DNA from: Gongronella butleri
Lineage: Eukaryota; Mucoromycota; Mucoromycetes; Mucorales; Cunninghamellaceae
NCBI GenBank assembly: GCA_025201375.1
Contig: JAIWZP010000007.1
Location: 62,001 to 126,000, forward strand
DNA: 64,000 nucleotides
Direction of reading: 5' to 3'
Made by a program: the position numbers and the translations under genes. This document shows, one piece after another, positions 43,396 to 56,405 of this stretch. The stretch's first letter is position 1. Each line of letters opens with the position of its first letter. The notes below the pieces were generated by a model, which saw nothing but the letters and a program-made list of their open reading frames with translations, was not told where the DNA came from and ran no database searches.

Positions 43396-46300
43396 CTAAT
43401 TGGCGCTCAGGGACTGCTGGTGGACCAATTCACTGTAGACGCCGTTGAGCTTGAGAAGGGAGAAGTGGTCTCCCTGTTCAATGACGCGGCCGTCCTTGAT
43501 GACGCAAATAAGATCTGCGTTTTGGATCGTACTCAATCTATGTGCGATGGTGATGGTTGTGCGTCCGCTGTTCTTGTCGTCGAGAATCTTGTCAATGGCA
43601 GCCTGCACGAGCTTCTCGGATTCACTGTCGAGCGCAGATGTGGCCTCATCCAGAAGCAAAATCTTGGGTTTGCGGATCAGGGCGCGTGCAATGGCAATGC
43701 GCTGCTTTTGGCCACCGGACAACTGCGAACTAGAGCAAATAAAGAAGGAAAAAAAGAAGATGTCAGCATCTCGTTTTGCAAAGCGCCACAAGTTTTTTTT
43801 TTTTTTTTTTTCGTTTAAGCATACCCCTTGTCGCCCACGCGCGTGTCGTAACCATTTGGCAAGCTTGCGATGAATTTATGGATATTGGCAGAGCGGCACG
43901 CCTCCTCGATCTGTTCTTGGGTGATCTCCTTGCCTTCTTCAATGCCATAGCGGATATTTTCGCCAATGGACATATCAAACAGCGTGGGCTCTTGGCTCAC
44001 GAGCGCCATGTGGCTGCGCAAGTTGGACAGGGAGAACTTGTTGGTGCTGTGGTCATCTAGGCGCACGGAGCCGGCCGAAGGATCGTACCAGCGCTGGAGC
44101 ATGCCAATGGTCGTCGATTTGCCGCAGCCACTAGGGCCGACAAGAGCAACGGTAGTGTTGCGCTTGAAATGAGCATTGAATTCACCATTGAAAATGGGAA
44201 TGTCGGGGCGCGCGGGATAGCTGAACACGATGTCTTCAAAGTCAATGTTGCCGTCGACAGACTCGGGCTCAATGCCTTCCACATCGGGGTCAATCTTGGG
44301 TTCGCGCTCCAAAATGTCGAAAATAGCAACGGCAGAGTGCTTGGCCTTGGCATACGTCGACGTGAACACCGATGCACGGCCAACGCCTTGCGCAGTGATC
44401 AAAATAACCATCATCTACATTGTAAATGGACATAAAAGATGAGAAGAAACGTCTTTTTTTTAAAAAAAAAATAGGTTGGCTTACCGTCGTGAACATGTCC
44501 AAAAAGTTGGTCTTGCAGTCATCCATGAAGCGCACACCGGCGTAGAACTATATAAAAAGGGGAATTGTAAGCGTTTTTGCGCGTTTTTGCCATTTGTTAA
44601 AAGGACGTACAGCAACACAATTGGTGTAGACAGAGATGCCCTGCTGGAGGGCATAGCCGAGGGAAGCAGTGAGGGCCTTGTTGCGAGCGAGAATGTGGGG
44701 TCGCTCGGTGGCCTTGAAAAAGCGATCCTCAAAGTGCTGTTGGCGATTGAGAGAGGTCACTGTGCGGATTTCTTTGATCGCCTCGCCAGCAACCTCACCA
44801 GATTGCTCGTTGGCCTTTTTGGTCTTGTCTTCAAAGCCGCGGTGGATCTTGGATTCATAAGCAGTGGCAAACATGATGAAAGGCGCCATGAGCAAGATGA
44901 TCAGGGTCAACGCCCAGCTGTGGACAAAGGCAATGACGAGACCTAGCAATAAAAAAGTGAGTGACACGCTTTTGACGCGTTTTGACGCGTGTTTTCTAGA
45001 TTTTCTTACCAGTGATGGCGGTGACAATGATTTGGACAATGTCGCCCCAAGTTTTTGTGATGAGCTCGCTGACGTTTTTGCTGTCAATGGCCAATTTTGA
45101 GGTGAGAGCGCCGACCGTGTGTTCTTCCTGGTCAAAAAAGCCCGTTTCTTGGCGGAGGTAGGACTGGAACACGTAACCACGGAGGCGCTTGGTATAGCGT
45201 TCGCCGGCTACTTCAAAGGAGATGACCTGGGTGGCAAAGCCAATGAGCGAGGCAATGCCGAGAATGACAAACAAAAAGGCGTAGAGGTTGGCGCCTTCCA
45301 TTGGGGCTGGGGCGAGCTGATCAGGGCCTGCAAACATGATGATGTTGAGGATACGCGAGAAGATGAGGGCAAAGCAAGGGAAGACAGCGCCACCAATGGC
45401 TGCACCACAGCAACCCGAAAACAAAAGTGGCCATTCGGGACGCATTTGGTTGAGGACCTTGCCAATGGGTGCCTTGCGCTCGGCAGCGAGTTTCTTTTCT
45501 TCCTTGAGGCGACGCAACTTGAGCTCGTACGCATCAACCGACGAACGGCTCGTGATCTTTTGCAAATCGATAGAGCCACGCTTGCCTTCCGTGACAATCT
45601 GGATGTCTTGCGCGCGCTCCATCTCTTCTTGCTCCTTTTTGAGCAGCACTTCGTCGTCCAATTCAGATTCGGTATGACCAACTTGCTCGGTGGCAATCTC
45701 TTGCTTCTTGACCAATTGCGCATACACGCCGCCTTGCGCCAAAAGTTCATTGTGCGTGCCTTGCTCGATCAAATCGCCTTGGTCCATGACAACAATCAGG
45801 TCGGCATTGCGCACCGTCGACAATCGATGCGCAATCACAATGGTCGTGCGATTCGCAGCAGCCGCATCCAGCGCCTTTTGCACCAAGCGTTCCGATTGCG
45901 TGTCCAGGGCAGATGTGGCCTTTGTAAATGAAGGGACAAAAAAGTGAGATTTGTGTTTTTTTTCATTTTTTTGTGGTTTTTTTTTTTTTTTTTACCTCAT
46001 CCAAAAGCAAGATGGTGGGGTTTTTGAGAATGGCGCGGGCAATGGCGATACGCTGCTTTTGGCCGCCGGAAAGAAGACCGGTGCCACCGATGAGGGTGTC
46101 GTAGCCGCGAGGCAATTGAGTAATGAAGGAGTGGCAATTGGCCTTTTTGCATGCATCGATCATTTCTTCATGAGTGACGTCACGCGTGGCGCCCATCATC
46201 AGGTTCTGCTTGATGGTCATGTTGAAGAGGACGGGTTCTTGGGACACGACACCAATTTGGCGGCGCAGCCAGGCGACATTGTAATCTTTAAGGTTCTTGC

Positions 46301-48005
46301 CGTCGAGGATGACCTCGCCGTCAACTGGGTCGTAGAAGCGTTGCAGCAGGGAGATGGATGTGCTCTTGCCAGAGCCCGAGGGGCCAACAAAGGCGACAGT
46401 CATGCCAGGATGGATCTTGAGGCTCAGCTTCTTGAGAATCGTGATATCGGGGCGCGTCGGGTACGTGAAGTGCACATCCTTGAATTCGACTTCACCTTGC
46501 GAATGCTCAGGCTGCAGACCTTCCTTGCTATCAGAGTCGATCTCTGGCACGCGATCAATGGTCGCGTAAATCTTGTAAGCAGCACCGGCGGCACTGGACA
46601 CGGCAGAAATGTTGGGCGGCAGTTGCAACAGAGCAAAAGCACCAATGATCATGGCAAAGAACACCACAAGCACCTGGCTGGCTTGGAATTCGCCCTTCAT
46701 CACCAATTGCGAGCCATACCAAAAGGCGAGACCATACGTGCAGAACAGAATGAACATGAAAAAGCCAAAACCGGTGCCAAGAATGCGACCGCGGTTGATA
46801 CCGACCGTGCGCGCTGGAAAAAAAAAAAAGATGATGGTGAGTTGAACGCCCGTGAGCTGTGAGCATGCAATGCGCGTTTTTTTCCTTTTTTTTTCTCGTC
46901 GTTATTTCCCCATTTTTTCTCTCACTCTTTCTCTTTTTCTTAAATTACCTTTCACCAATTCCTTGTCATAGCGCTCAAAGAAGCGGTTTTGCAAGGAAAA
47001 GGCGGACACAGTGCGAATGCCCGAGAAAGCCTGTTCGGCAATGGAGCCCGCGTCGGCGTAGGCGTTCTGCGCCTTGAGCGTGTACTTTGTGATAAAATAG
47101 CCCATGACGCCGCCCGCACCGGCGAGGAGAGGCAAGGTGGCGAGCATGACGGCGGCCATCTTGGGGCCCTTGACAAAGGCGACGATGAAACCGGTGACGA
47201 ATTGAGCAATGGCGGTGACAAGGAGGCCGAATTTCTCGCTGATGCCGTCTTGGATGAGTTGTGTGTCGGCGGCGAGGCGTGTGGTGAGGGAACCATCCTC
47301 GGATTTGTCAAACCAGGCCAATTCCTGGCGCAAGATGGCATGAAGATACATCATGCGGATTCGTCGTGTCTGTTCTTCACCTGTCCAAACCTTTTTTTGT
47401 GCACAATACAGGTTAAAAAATGGTCTTTTTTTTTACGCGTATCTTTAGGGGGGTTTCAGATTTTTTTAGCTTACCCAGCAGGCATTGGCAATGTAGGCGG
47501 CGCAGAGCACGGCCGTGCCCAAGTAGGCAAAGATGTAAATAACATTGATGGTCGAGTCGAGGGCGGTGTGGCCGCCGGGGATGCATTGGTAGCCGGCAGC
47601 AACGCCACCAACACCTTGCATCTGGTTAAGGAATTGGCCAAAGATTAAGATGATCGATGGCTGCAGCGCGCCAATGCCGGCCGACATGATGAGGCCGACG
47701 ATGATCATGAACGTGTCGATGGGTTTGGCGAAGCGGAACAGGCGATGCACGGGCACCGATGGCTCTTTCTTCTTTTTCTCTTTCTTCTTCTTCTTGTCCT
47801 TGCTGTCATCGTCGCTGGACTTTGTCTCGGGCTGTGGAGGCAGCTCCTCGACGTCAGACACATTTTGTTGGGCAACTTCGGCCAATTGCAGGTGCTCGGA
47901 TTCATCGATAATCACCTTTGCCGACGTTGCGGGGTCGTCATGGGCTGCGTTGCCCTGAATGGTGTGTGCAGATGATGTGGTGGAGGGTGTGGAGCCCGAC
48001 ATCAT
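43396..48005 (-). CDS. ABC-B (MDR/P-glycoprotein-like) full transporter
   Basis: Eight exons (48005-47475, 47390-46949, 46813-45996, 45919-45010, 44942-44611, 44547-44485, 44414-43825, 43729-43396) give 1339 residues. Layout is TMD1-NBD1-TMD2-NBD2 after a cytosolic N-terminus of about 90 residues with a Lys-rich run. NBD1: Walker [10 protein letters not shown], signature [17 protein letters not shown], Walker [14 protein letters not shown]-loop [22 protein letters not shown]2: [65 protein letters not shown]. Both ATP sites look intact. The linker is charged ([14 protein letters not shown]). An exporter of hydrophobic drugs or lipids at the plasma membrane is likely; a peptide-pheromone exporter (Ste6-like) cannot be excluded. 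Confidence 0.95.
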
Positions 48006-48100
48006 GCACAGGTGGAGGGGAATATAAAGTTAAAAAAGTGGTGGAAAAACGAAAGAAGAAAAAAGAAAAATGGATCTGAATCCAGGAACTGCGCGCCTGC

Positions 48101-48109
48101 CTTTTTATA
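48101..48109 (-). promoter_or_regulatory. TATA box of the ABC transporter gene
   Basis: TATAAAAAG on the minus strand, 96 bp upstream of the first ATG. The same nonamer occurs 115 bp upstream of the secreted amphipathic-repeat gene, so this is probably a genuine core promoter element. Confidence 0.55.
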
Positions 48110-48883
48110 CAATTTTTTTTTTCAATGTGCGCCGCGCGGACAAGTGCCGTAAAGAAGAAGCGTCAATTGACTGAGATTCCCGGCAACCGCCTAGCCGGGC
48201 CAATAGGAGCCGTCCAATGCTCGTTTGTCCCAAAATTCGTCTTGCGATTGAAAACAGCCAGTGTTTCCCAAAAGTCGGCCACAAAGAAACAATAAAAACG
48301 AGTCAATGGCAATGACAATGAAATAGGGAGCAAGGGGGTAGGTGCACGAACAAACAGAGGAATCCCATTATCACCCATTCCCATCCCTGATTTTTTTTTC
48401 AATTTTGAGCACGAACACTTTATTTTTCATGATATGAGCATTGACACCACCCTCTCTCTTGTAGAGCGAGAATGTGTGGTTTCCAATGACCAACACAAAA
48501 AACAGGCGGCCCGCACAACGCCGCAAACTCTAATTTGGCCTTTTTTTAGGGGAGCGTGCGTGGATCATAAAAAGTCAAGAGCGCAGGATTCGGCGCCTCC
48601 CCCAAATGGGAACCAGAGCGGGTAGGCCTGCCTTTTTTTCGTGATCAGCTTACTCTAAAGTCGCATTTGCATGGGCGAGGGCAGAGGATTCTCCAGATCT
48701 TGTGATTGGAAGCTTTTTTTGTGTTTTTATTCTTTAAACGCGGCCAGTGTTGCCAAATCATGTGTTAACGTGTCTATTTCTAATGCCAACAATGCTTCTC
48801 GTTCCCTATCAAAACAAAGGCGCGTGTGTGTGAGATGAGGTGATTGCTGACGGGCGGGCGATCCGCTTCTTTTTTTTTCTTGG
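48110..48883. other. Spacer between ABC transporter and valyl-tRNA synthetase genes
   Basis: No gene, repeat or structural RNA recognised. It contains a CCAATAGGA box near 48199 (minus-strand promoter side of the ABC gene) and the 3' flank of the synthetase gene. Confidence 0.5.
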
Positions 48884-51800
48884 TTACGTGTTCATTGTCT
48901 TGATATCATCTGGCACGGCGTCCTTGTAGCCGGGTTTGGCCATCTTGCCGCGTAGCTTTTCGAGATCACGCGTCACCTTGGCCATTTTCTTTTCAATCTT
49001 TTGCTGTCGCTGCTTGATCACGGTGGCCATGTCGGTGCCATTGGCGCTCGCACGCTCCAATTGCGCGCGCAGGATCTCACTGGACGGCACCTTGATCTTC
49101 AACTGGCTATCGATGACCTTGGACGTCCACGCGCCCGTGCTCGTGGCGTCGTCACCTCCCTAAAAAAAAACAGGATGAGATTTCGACACGTGATCCCACA
49201 AGATACGGTGAATTCTGCCTTTTTCGACCAATTGTTCGTCACACTTGCCTGGATATCAATGGATGATGCCTTGACGAATTTTTTAATGTCGTCAAGGTAC
49301 CGCATCAGCGACCCCTGGCGCATTTCCGCATCTTGGCACTCAATCACAAAGGGCAGTGCGGTGCCCACGCTGATTTGATGGTTTTGGCGCACCGACCGGC
49401 TTGCATGAATGATGGACAAGATCACCTGTATAGAAATAAAGGAATTGAGCACGTCAACAGAAAGAAAAAAAAAAGCTGATGGTACCTTGAAATCATCCTC
49501 GGCGCGTATATCCCTATAGGCATCAAATTGCTCGGGTAAAGGGAACCTTTCCACCATGATGGACGGGGCATCAGCGCCGGACGAGGTGCCGGGGACTTGT
49601 TTCATCTGCTGCCAAAGTTCCTAAAAAGAGAAAAAGGGGCCCGATTATCCCGTTAGGCTTCTTTTCTTTCCATGATGTCCATTTTCTTGGGTTACTTCGG
49701 TGACAAATGGCATGAATGGATGTGCAAGCCTCAGTGCCACGTCCATGCACATGTCCAAAATGGAGAGCGTCGCGTCCTATGGAAAAAAAAAATTGAATCG
49801 TCAAAAAAAAAAAAAAAATAGAAAATGGAAGTTTTTTTTTCAACGTACCTTGTCCTTTGGATGGATATCTGCATTGTTGAGCACAATTTTTGAGAATTCG
49901 ACATACACATCGCACACGTCATCAACGATAAAGTGCCGCACGGCATCGGTAGCGTCACAGAGTCGATGTTCGTGGAATCCACGATCGACTTTGGCAACGG
50001 CGTCGGCGAGACGGGACAGCATGTAGCGATTGACCAAGGACAGCGCGCTGTCGGACGCGGCAGGCAACGCGGGTATCGTGGTCGCAGCCTCCAAGCGAGG
50101 AAGACCGTATTTGAACAGGTTCCAGAGCTTGTTGCAGAAATGCGACGTTTGCACGACATTGTTGATATCCAAATTGATTTGACGCGCCTAAAAATAAAAA
50201 AGTGAGAAATTGGGAGATGAACATTCATCCTGATCTGCTGTCGGGCCCCCAATTTTTAGAATTCGTTTTCCCCAGGCGGCAAAATCTCGGGCGCCGACGG
50301 CCCCCGAGTCCGCCGATCACGCCAAGCTGCGCGTCGCGATTGCTTTGTGTTACCTGCCGGGTGTAGGAGATCAATGCAAAACGTAGCGAGTCAGTGCCGC
50401 AAGCAGGGATGCCTTGAGGATATTCGTTTTCGAGATTGCGCACGCTCCTGCAAAAATAAAATAAAATAAAAAATGGGTCCCCTGGAGCGATTGCCTTTTT
50501 TTTTTTTTTTTTGTCGCTCACGTCTCAATCTCCTTGGGTGCCAGGTTGCCGTGAAGCACGTTTTGCTTGAGTGTGTCTAGATCGACGCCGTCAATGACAT
50601 GCAATGGATCAATCACATTGCCGAGTGACTTGGACATCTTGCGGCCCTGTGCATCCCGCACCTTTATCCGGGTAAAAACATCAAAAATTGAGCCGCTGGG
50701 TGACCTCATGTGTTCCTCTTTTTCTCTTTTAGTTTACCATCCCGTGTAGCACAATTTCTTTGAAAGGTGCCGATTGCGTAAAGTAATTGCCCAGCATCGC
50801 CATGCGTGCCACCCAAAAGAACAAAATGTCAAAGCCAGTCTCCATCACTTGGAGCGGGTAGCGAGTCTAAGAATTTGATAATGGTGAGTGGCTCAATGCG
50901 TCTCAATGGGGCACAAGGAGCCTGAAATTCACGAAATCACGAGATTTACCGGGATGGGGTCATTGGTATTGCCTCTCCAACCAAGCGCTGAGAGCGGCAG
51001 CAAGCCAGATGAGAACCACGTGTCCAAAACGTCGCCATCCTATGCACAGAAAAGAGAATGAGTTCACGCTATTGTTGGGTCAATCCAAGAAAAAAAATAC
51101 CTTTTCGAGCTTGAATGGTGTGTTTTGTGCGAGTCCGAGCTGCTTGAACAAGCGGCTCACTTGATCCTTGGCATCTTCATCCGTCTTTGCCGCAACCCAC
51201 ATGTCTACAATAGCGCGTCAATCACCAATCAAGAAAAAAAAAAAGCTCCTTGTTCACCTACCCTTGTCGCTTGCGGCGTCGGCAATCACCTTGTACGCCG
51301 GGATTTCGTGGCCCCACCACAATTGCCGTGAAATGCACCAATCCTGGATATTGTCCAACCACCTGAACCACTCTTGCTCGTGATGTGCGGGCGTGATGGT
51401 CATGACGCCTTGTTTCACTTGCTTTTTGCATATTTCTGCCAATTCCGAGCATCGCAGGTACCATTGAGGCTGCAAGAGTGGCTCAATGACGTCGCCGGAT
51501 CGTGAACACAGCGCGACGCGCATTTCATGCTTGTCATTCTTGCCACGATAATATTTTAGTTGCTGTAGACGCTCAATCACCGTTTCACGCACATCGAACC
51601 GATCCTTGCCCACCAAATCCGGCACGCCGCAATACCCATTCAGCTTGCCTTCCTTGTCAAAGATCGACACGATCGGGAGCGCGTGGCGCTTGGCGCATGC
51701 GTAGTCATTGGGGTCGTGCGCAGGCGTGATCTAGTAAAAATCGCATCAATTCGCGGTCCATTCTCTGTTGTTGTTTTTTTCGCTCTGTCTTTTTCATTCT

Positions 51801-52951
51801 TACCTTGACAACACCAGTGCCGAATTCCATGTCGACCAATTGGTCGTCACACACAATGGGCAGTTCTTTTTTGAGGATTGGGTGGTAGATATGCTTGCCA
51901 TGCAGCGTTTTGTAGCGCGGATCGTCGGGATGCACGGCCACCGCGCAGTCCCCAAGCATAGTCTCAATGCGTGTCGTTGCGATCACCAATTCCTGCGGCT
52001 CGTCAGCCGATGCATCCACAACAGGATAGGCAAATTCATGCAGCACGCCAAATTCCACCCTAAAATCGAACGAAAACACCTGTCAATGCCCTTGACATTT
52101 ACTTTTTCTTCTTTTTCTTAATGATTTGTTACCCATTGGGCCGGCCAGGCACCGGGATCTTAGTGCTGCCATGCACTTCCATATAGTCCACCTAAAAAAA
52201 AAAGCAAAAACTCAGTATTTGGCCTGTTTTCCATCCCATTTTTGCAACAAACCTCAATGTCCGAGATGACGGTTTCGAGTGTGCAGCACCAATTGACGAG
52301 TCGGGTGTCGCGATAGATCATATTGTCATTGTAGAGGCGGATGAACGCGTTTTGCACGGCTTCGTATCGTGTGTCATCCATGGTAAAAAAGGCATTGGGC
52401 CAATCGACCGATGCTCCGATGCGCCTGACCTGCTGGAGGATGCGGTCACCATATGTCTTTCGCCATTGCCAGATCTGATCGACAAACGCGTCGCGGCCGA
52501 GATCGTGGCGCGTCAGGCCCTTGTCGCGCATCAACATCTTTTCAACGACGGACTGCGTGCCAATGCCGGCGTGGTCTGTGCCGGGAATCCATTGCACACG
52601 GTCGCCACGCATGCGCCGCCACCGCACCGTCGCGTCCTCGAGGCTGAATGTGAGCGCGTGCCCAATATGCAATGATCCTGTCACATTTGGCGGCGGTGTA
52701 ATCATCGTGAATGTTTCTGATTTGCTCTGTGTGTTGCCTTGCTTTGCATAGTCGCTGCTGCTTTTGCCGTGGAACCCCTGCTGCTCCCACCAGTCGTACC
52801 AGCCTTCTTCCACGTGCTTCGCGCTATATGACGCCGCCATGGGCCGCACAGGCTTGTTGCCTCCGCTGGCCGCCAGCGATCCATGCCCACGTATGCTTGT
52901 ATAACGGAAAAAAGGCCGTAGCCGCCATGTGTGTAGCTGTCGACAGCTCAT
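48884..52951 (-). CDS. VAS1: Valyl-tRNA synthetase, probably dual cytosolic/mitochondrial
   Basis: Fourteen exons (52951-52253, 52191-52133, 52059-51804, 51730-51262, 51204-51101, 51039-50950, 50866-50738, 50661-50522, 50447-50354, 50187-49849, 49776-49696, 49620-49486, 49425-49249, 49159-48884) give 1015 residues. Class I HIGH motif: [22 protein letters not shown] motif: [17 protein letters not shown]. The editing domain follows [20 protein letters not shown], with [16 protein letters not shown]; the [16 protein letters not shown] and [15 protein letters not shown] segments are typical. The C-terminal coiled arm ([20 protein letters not shown]) is present. The first ATG opens an Arg-rich presequence ([20 protein letters not shown]); a second in-frame ATG about 38 codons later starts [18 protein letters not shown], so one gene may serve both compartments as in yeast VAS1. 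The last intron has a GC donor (CAG|GCAAGT). Confidence 0.96.
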
Positions 52952-54261
52952 GTCAAACGGGATCGCGCAAAAAAAGTAAAAAAAAAAAAAAAAAAAAAAG
53001 AGAGCAGGAAAAAAAAAAGGTCCACCAGCCCCGCCTTTTGTGTTTTTCAATGCGCCCCCCCGCGGTGGGTTCAAAGTCCGCTCTGCCCCTGGTTGCATTG
53101 TTCACGTTCAACGTGCAGGAAAATCACAAAACGAGCAAAAATTTACTATAAATCGCGCCAAAATCTCTAAAATAAATACTGCAGCGCTATGAATTGGGGT
53201 AAATCTGGCGCGTTAGGATCGGCAGGAGCATATGTAACGACAGATTACTTCAACAGCCATCTGATTTGGACGGGAAAACAAGATCACGTAACACATTCTA
53301 CTTTCAGAGCCCTTTTTGCAAGACAGTGTCCTTGGCCGCGCACGCGCAGCAAAGCGTGCATCCCCAGCCTTAAGTGTGTTGCTTGTTTCAAAGCCACGTG
53401 ATGACCGGAAAGAAAGGTTACCTACCTACAGGCAATCCAAAACTTGACGTTTTTTTTTTTTTTTTTGTTTTTTTTTGCGTGCCTTTGTTCACTTTCCAAT
53501 TCAAGTACAATGGAAGAAGCACGTCATTTACAGCAATCTTCCAGCTTTAAAGTAGCCACCATAAATATGCAATGCCCTGAACGTGGCTATTCACCTGAAA
53601 ATACCTTTTTCTGCCACTGAATCTCATTTGCCCTATGGATTGAAGACTCGCGGCTGTGATTTGTATGCATTGACATCATAGATGCCATTGAACCTGCAAG
53701 GAAACTCGGGGGTTGACTATGTTCGTAAGCCAAGAGCCGGAAAAGTGGAAAATATTCAATTTCTTGATTATTTTTGGTCGAACAGCAGTAAACCTGCGTT
53801 CATTCGACAGAAAATTCAATTCTGCATCTTTTGTCATATCATAGTATGATGTCTTGATTTGCTCAGCCTGTTGCCGAGTAAATCGGCACTCAAATCTTTG
53901 ATCGCATCGTGTCAGCGCCTAAAGCTTGTTCATGGGTTCACCTCAAGTCCAGGGCTTGTTATGACAGGTGCCTTGGAGACGTGCATAGAGGACAGGGCAC
54001 ATTCTCAATGTGTAAATGCGAGGTGCAAGTTGATCTGCATTAATGCACGTTTTTCTTGAGTTTCTGGATAGAGGGAGCATGAAATAACGAGTTGCGAGCA
54101 AAGACAGCGGTGCTCAGGCTGTCAAAAAAAAAAAAAAAAAAAAAACTAAGGGCTTAGAGCTGAGCCAGCTGGCTTTGGCGGCGTGGCGCGCTTTACTGCG
54201 TTGCGCCTAAAAAGGGGCATTTCCGCCTCTTTTTTCCACGCTCCTTCTTTCCTTTTCTTTA
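52952..54261. other. Divergent spacer, synthetase to bestrophin-like gene
   Basis: AT-rich, with T17 and A20 tracts. A 70-codon ORF at 53189-53401 with an upstream TATAAAT has no recognisable features. Nothing else coding, and no repeat A or B, was seen. Confidence 0.5.
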
Positions 54262-56052
54262 ATGGTCGTATCCCACGAGTCTGATACACCTCCAGACTAT
54301 CACCGTCAGCGCTGGCTGCGTGAACTGTGTGAATACCCTGATCAGCTACGGTAAAAAAGACATATGCATACGCCCAGAGGGTGGGAACACGCAAAAATCT
54401 CAATGATCACGTCCTAACTTTATTCCATTCTCGGCAAATCATTCAATTATGATATCATCGCCCATTTGTTCGTATTGTTTCCCTGGACCGGTTCTGTGCC
54501 TTTTTGTTTTTTCTGACACCATCTCCTCCCGTTTGTTTTTTTTCTTGTCTCTTTGAATGCCTACATGTTACAATTGCTTCTTTACCATGCCGACGACAGC
54601 TTGCGTGGCTCGGTAAATAGCCTGAAAACAAAAATTCAGGGGTGTTCGAGCCCGGCGGTCTCCTTACAATGTTGTCTTTCTCCTTTTTTTCACAATTAGG
54701 TCGTGCCTGATATCTTTCCCTTGGTAATTTTGACGACCGTGTATGCGTATGCGATTGCGCATGCGTATGAAAACGGCTATGAGAATATTGCGATCAGCAA
54801 TTCCGTGAGTAAGTTTTTTTTTTATTTTTTTTTGCTTTGCATGTTTTTTTTTGCCTTTTAGCCACCATTGCTGGGAGAGTGGCTCACGTTTTTTTTTCTT
54901 GTGCAACCATCGATTTTGTCAGTTCCTGCGTTGAGCGTGGTTCTTGGTCTTTTGCTTGCTTTTCGGGCCAACACGTCGTATGCGCGGTATTACGAGGGCC
55001 GTCAGCTCTGGGAGACGCTGCAGAGCAATGCGCGCAATCTTGCTCGGCTGGTTTGGCTGTCGATCCCTGAGCGCAGCCAGACGGACCATCTGGAGAAGAT
55101 GCGTTGCATGAAGCTGATTTTGGCCTTTGCTGTGGCAACAAAGCACCAATTGCGCCATGAATTCGGCGTCGATTATTATGACCTTGATTATTTGCTGCCG
55201 CCGCACTGGATCCCTGCGGCCACAGCCGATGACAATGCAAAGGCAAGGTCGGCATCGCATCATCTTGCCGAGGCCTTTTTCAATGTCGACAAGGACAATA
55301 AACGTCGGCGCAAATCCATGCACGGCGACCGTGTCACGGACGAGGTCAATCGGCGCTTGACAACGACACCGCCAGATGCATCGGCGTCGTCCTCGACGGC
55401 GTCATCAACGTCTGCCGCGGAATTGGCCGTCGGCACCAGCTCAAACGAGGGGTTGCCCGCGCCTGTGACGCATAAACACCATCATTTGCGCCGTTCGTCG
55501 TCGTCGTCGTCGTCCACATCGTCCACAGAGTCGTCTGTGAAAGACGCAGGCGAGACATCGCATCCGCACGTGAATTTTGTGAGCGAGGAAGACTTGCCAG
55601 ATGAGGCGATGCAGGCAAACATGTCGCTTCCGCTAGAAATTCTGTTCCGTATGTCGTTGTACATGGCGCAAGCACAAAACGTGAAAAAGATTGACGGCAT
55701 CTTCTCGTCGACGATCATTTCGCACCTGAATGCGCTCAATGACTGCCTTGCTGGTCTTGAGCGCCTGCAAGACACACCGATCCCCAAAGCTTACAATATC
55801 CATCTCAAGCAGTCGCTGTGGCTGTACCTGCTTGTCATGCCCTTTACCATCGTGTCCGAGCTTGGCTGGTGGCTCGTGCCCACGGTCGTCATCACGTCGT
55901 TCATCCTCTATGGCATTGATTCCATTGGTGCGCAAATCGAGGAATGCTTTGGCTACGAAGGCAATTGCTTGCCGCTGAACCAATTCTGCGACTCCATCCG
56001 CAAAGAAATCGAGTTCATCGTCCACCATGTCCCTTGCGAACTCGTCATCTGA
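54262..56052 (+). CDS. Bestrophin-like (UPF0187) chloride channel family protein
   Basis: Model: exons 54262-54350, 54600-54612 (13 nt), 54700-54804 and 54862-56052, 465 residues. RGSVVPDIFPLVILTTVYAY opens the first membrane helix. The family signature follows: VPALSVVLGLLLAFRANTSY then ARYYEGRQLWETLQSNARNL. Later segments YNIHLKQSLWLYLLVMPFTI, VITSFILYGIDSIGAQIEEC and FGYEGNCLPLNQFCDSIRKE are characteristic of this bacterial/fungal/plastid family. The middle has a Ser- and His-rich insert (HKHHHLRRSSSSSSSTSSTE), absent from short homologues. An alternative start at 54565, reading straight into the 13-nt segment, gives a different N-terminus (MLQLLLYHADDS); I prefer the longer model because WLRELCEYPDQ looks coding and ends at a clean GTAAAA donor in phase. 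Confidence 0.85.
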
Positions 56053-56405
56053 GTGTCACAAATAATAAAAAAAAAATGAAGAAAAAAAGCATCTTTTTTG
56101 TTTTCTAAAAGGGCTGTTGTGCCACCCATTCATTTTTGTTTTTCCTGGAATTGCATCAGGAAAAGACGCTTTTCAGGGAAAGGTGTCGAGCTTACCCAAA
56201 AAAAAAAAAAAAAAAGAGTTGGGGGGGGAGGGAGAGGGGACACGCGTTCGTATTGCTAAAATCAACGAGATCTGGGGGGATGCGCCACAGGGGCGGCTAA
56301 ATCGGCATGGGGGACGCGTCTCGTCTAGGTTAGAAGATGGGGGGAGACGCGCCTCGGGCCATCGAGCCATCCAGGGTATGGTTTCTTTTTCTCGAAATGA
56401 GGAAA

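Noticed and set aside
43378..46862. Several plus-strand open frames of 130-300 codons opposite the ABC transporter
   Set aside because: They overlap exons with intact Walker and signature motifs on the minus strand and have no domains of their own.
53189..53401. A 70-codon ORF with an upstream TATAAAT
   Set aside because: Single short ORF without signal peptide, domain or repeat; not distinguishable from chance.
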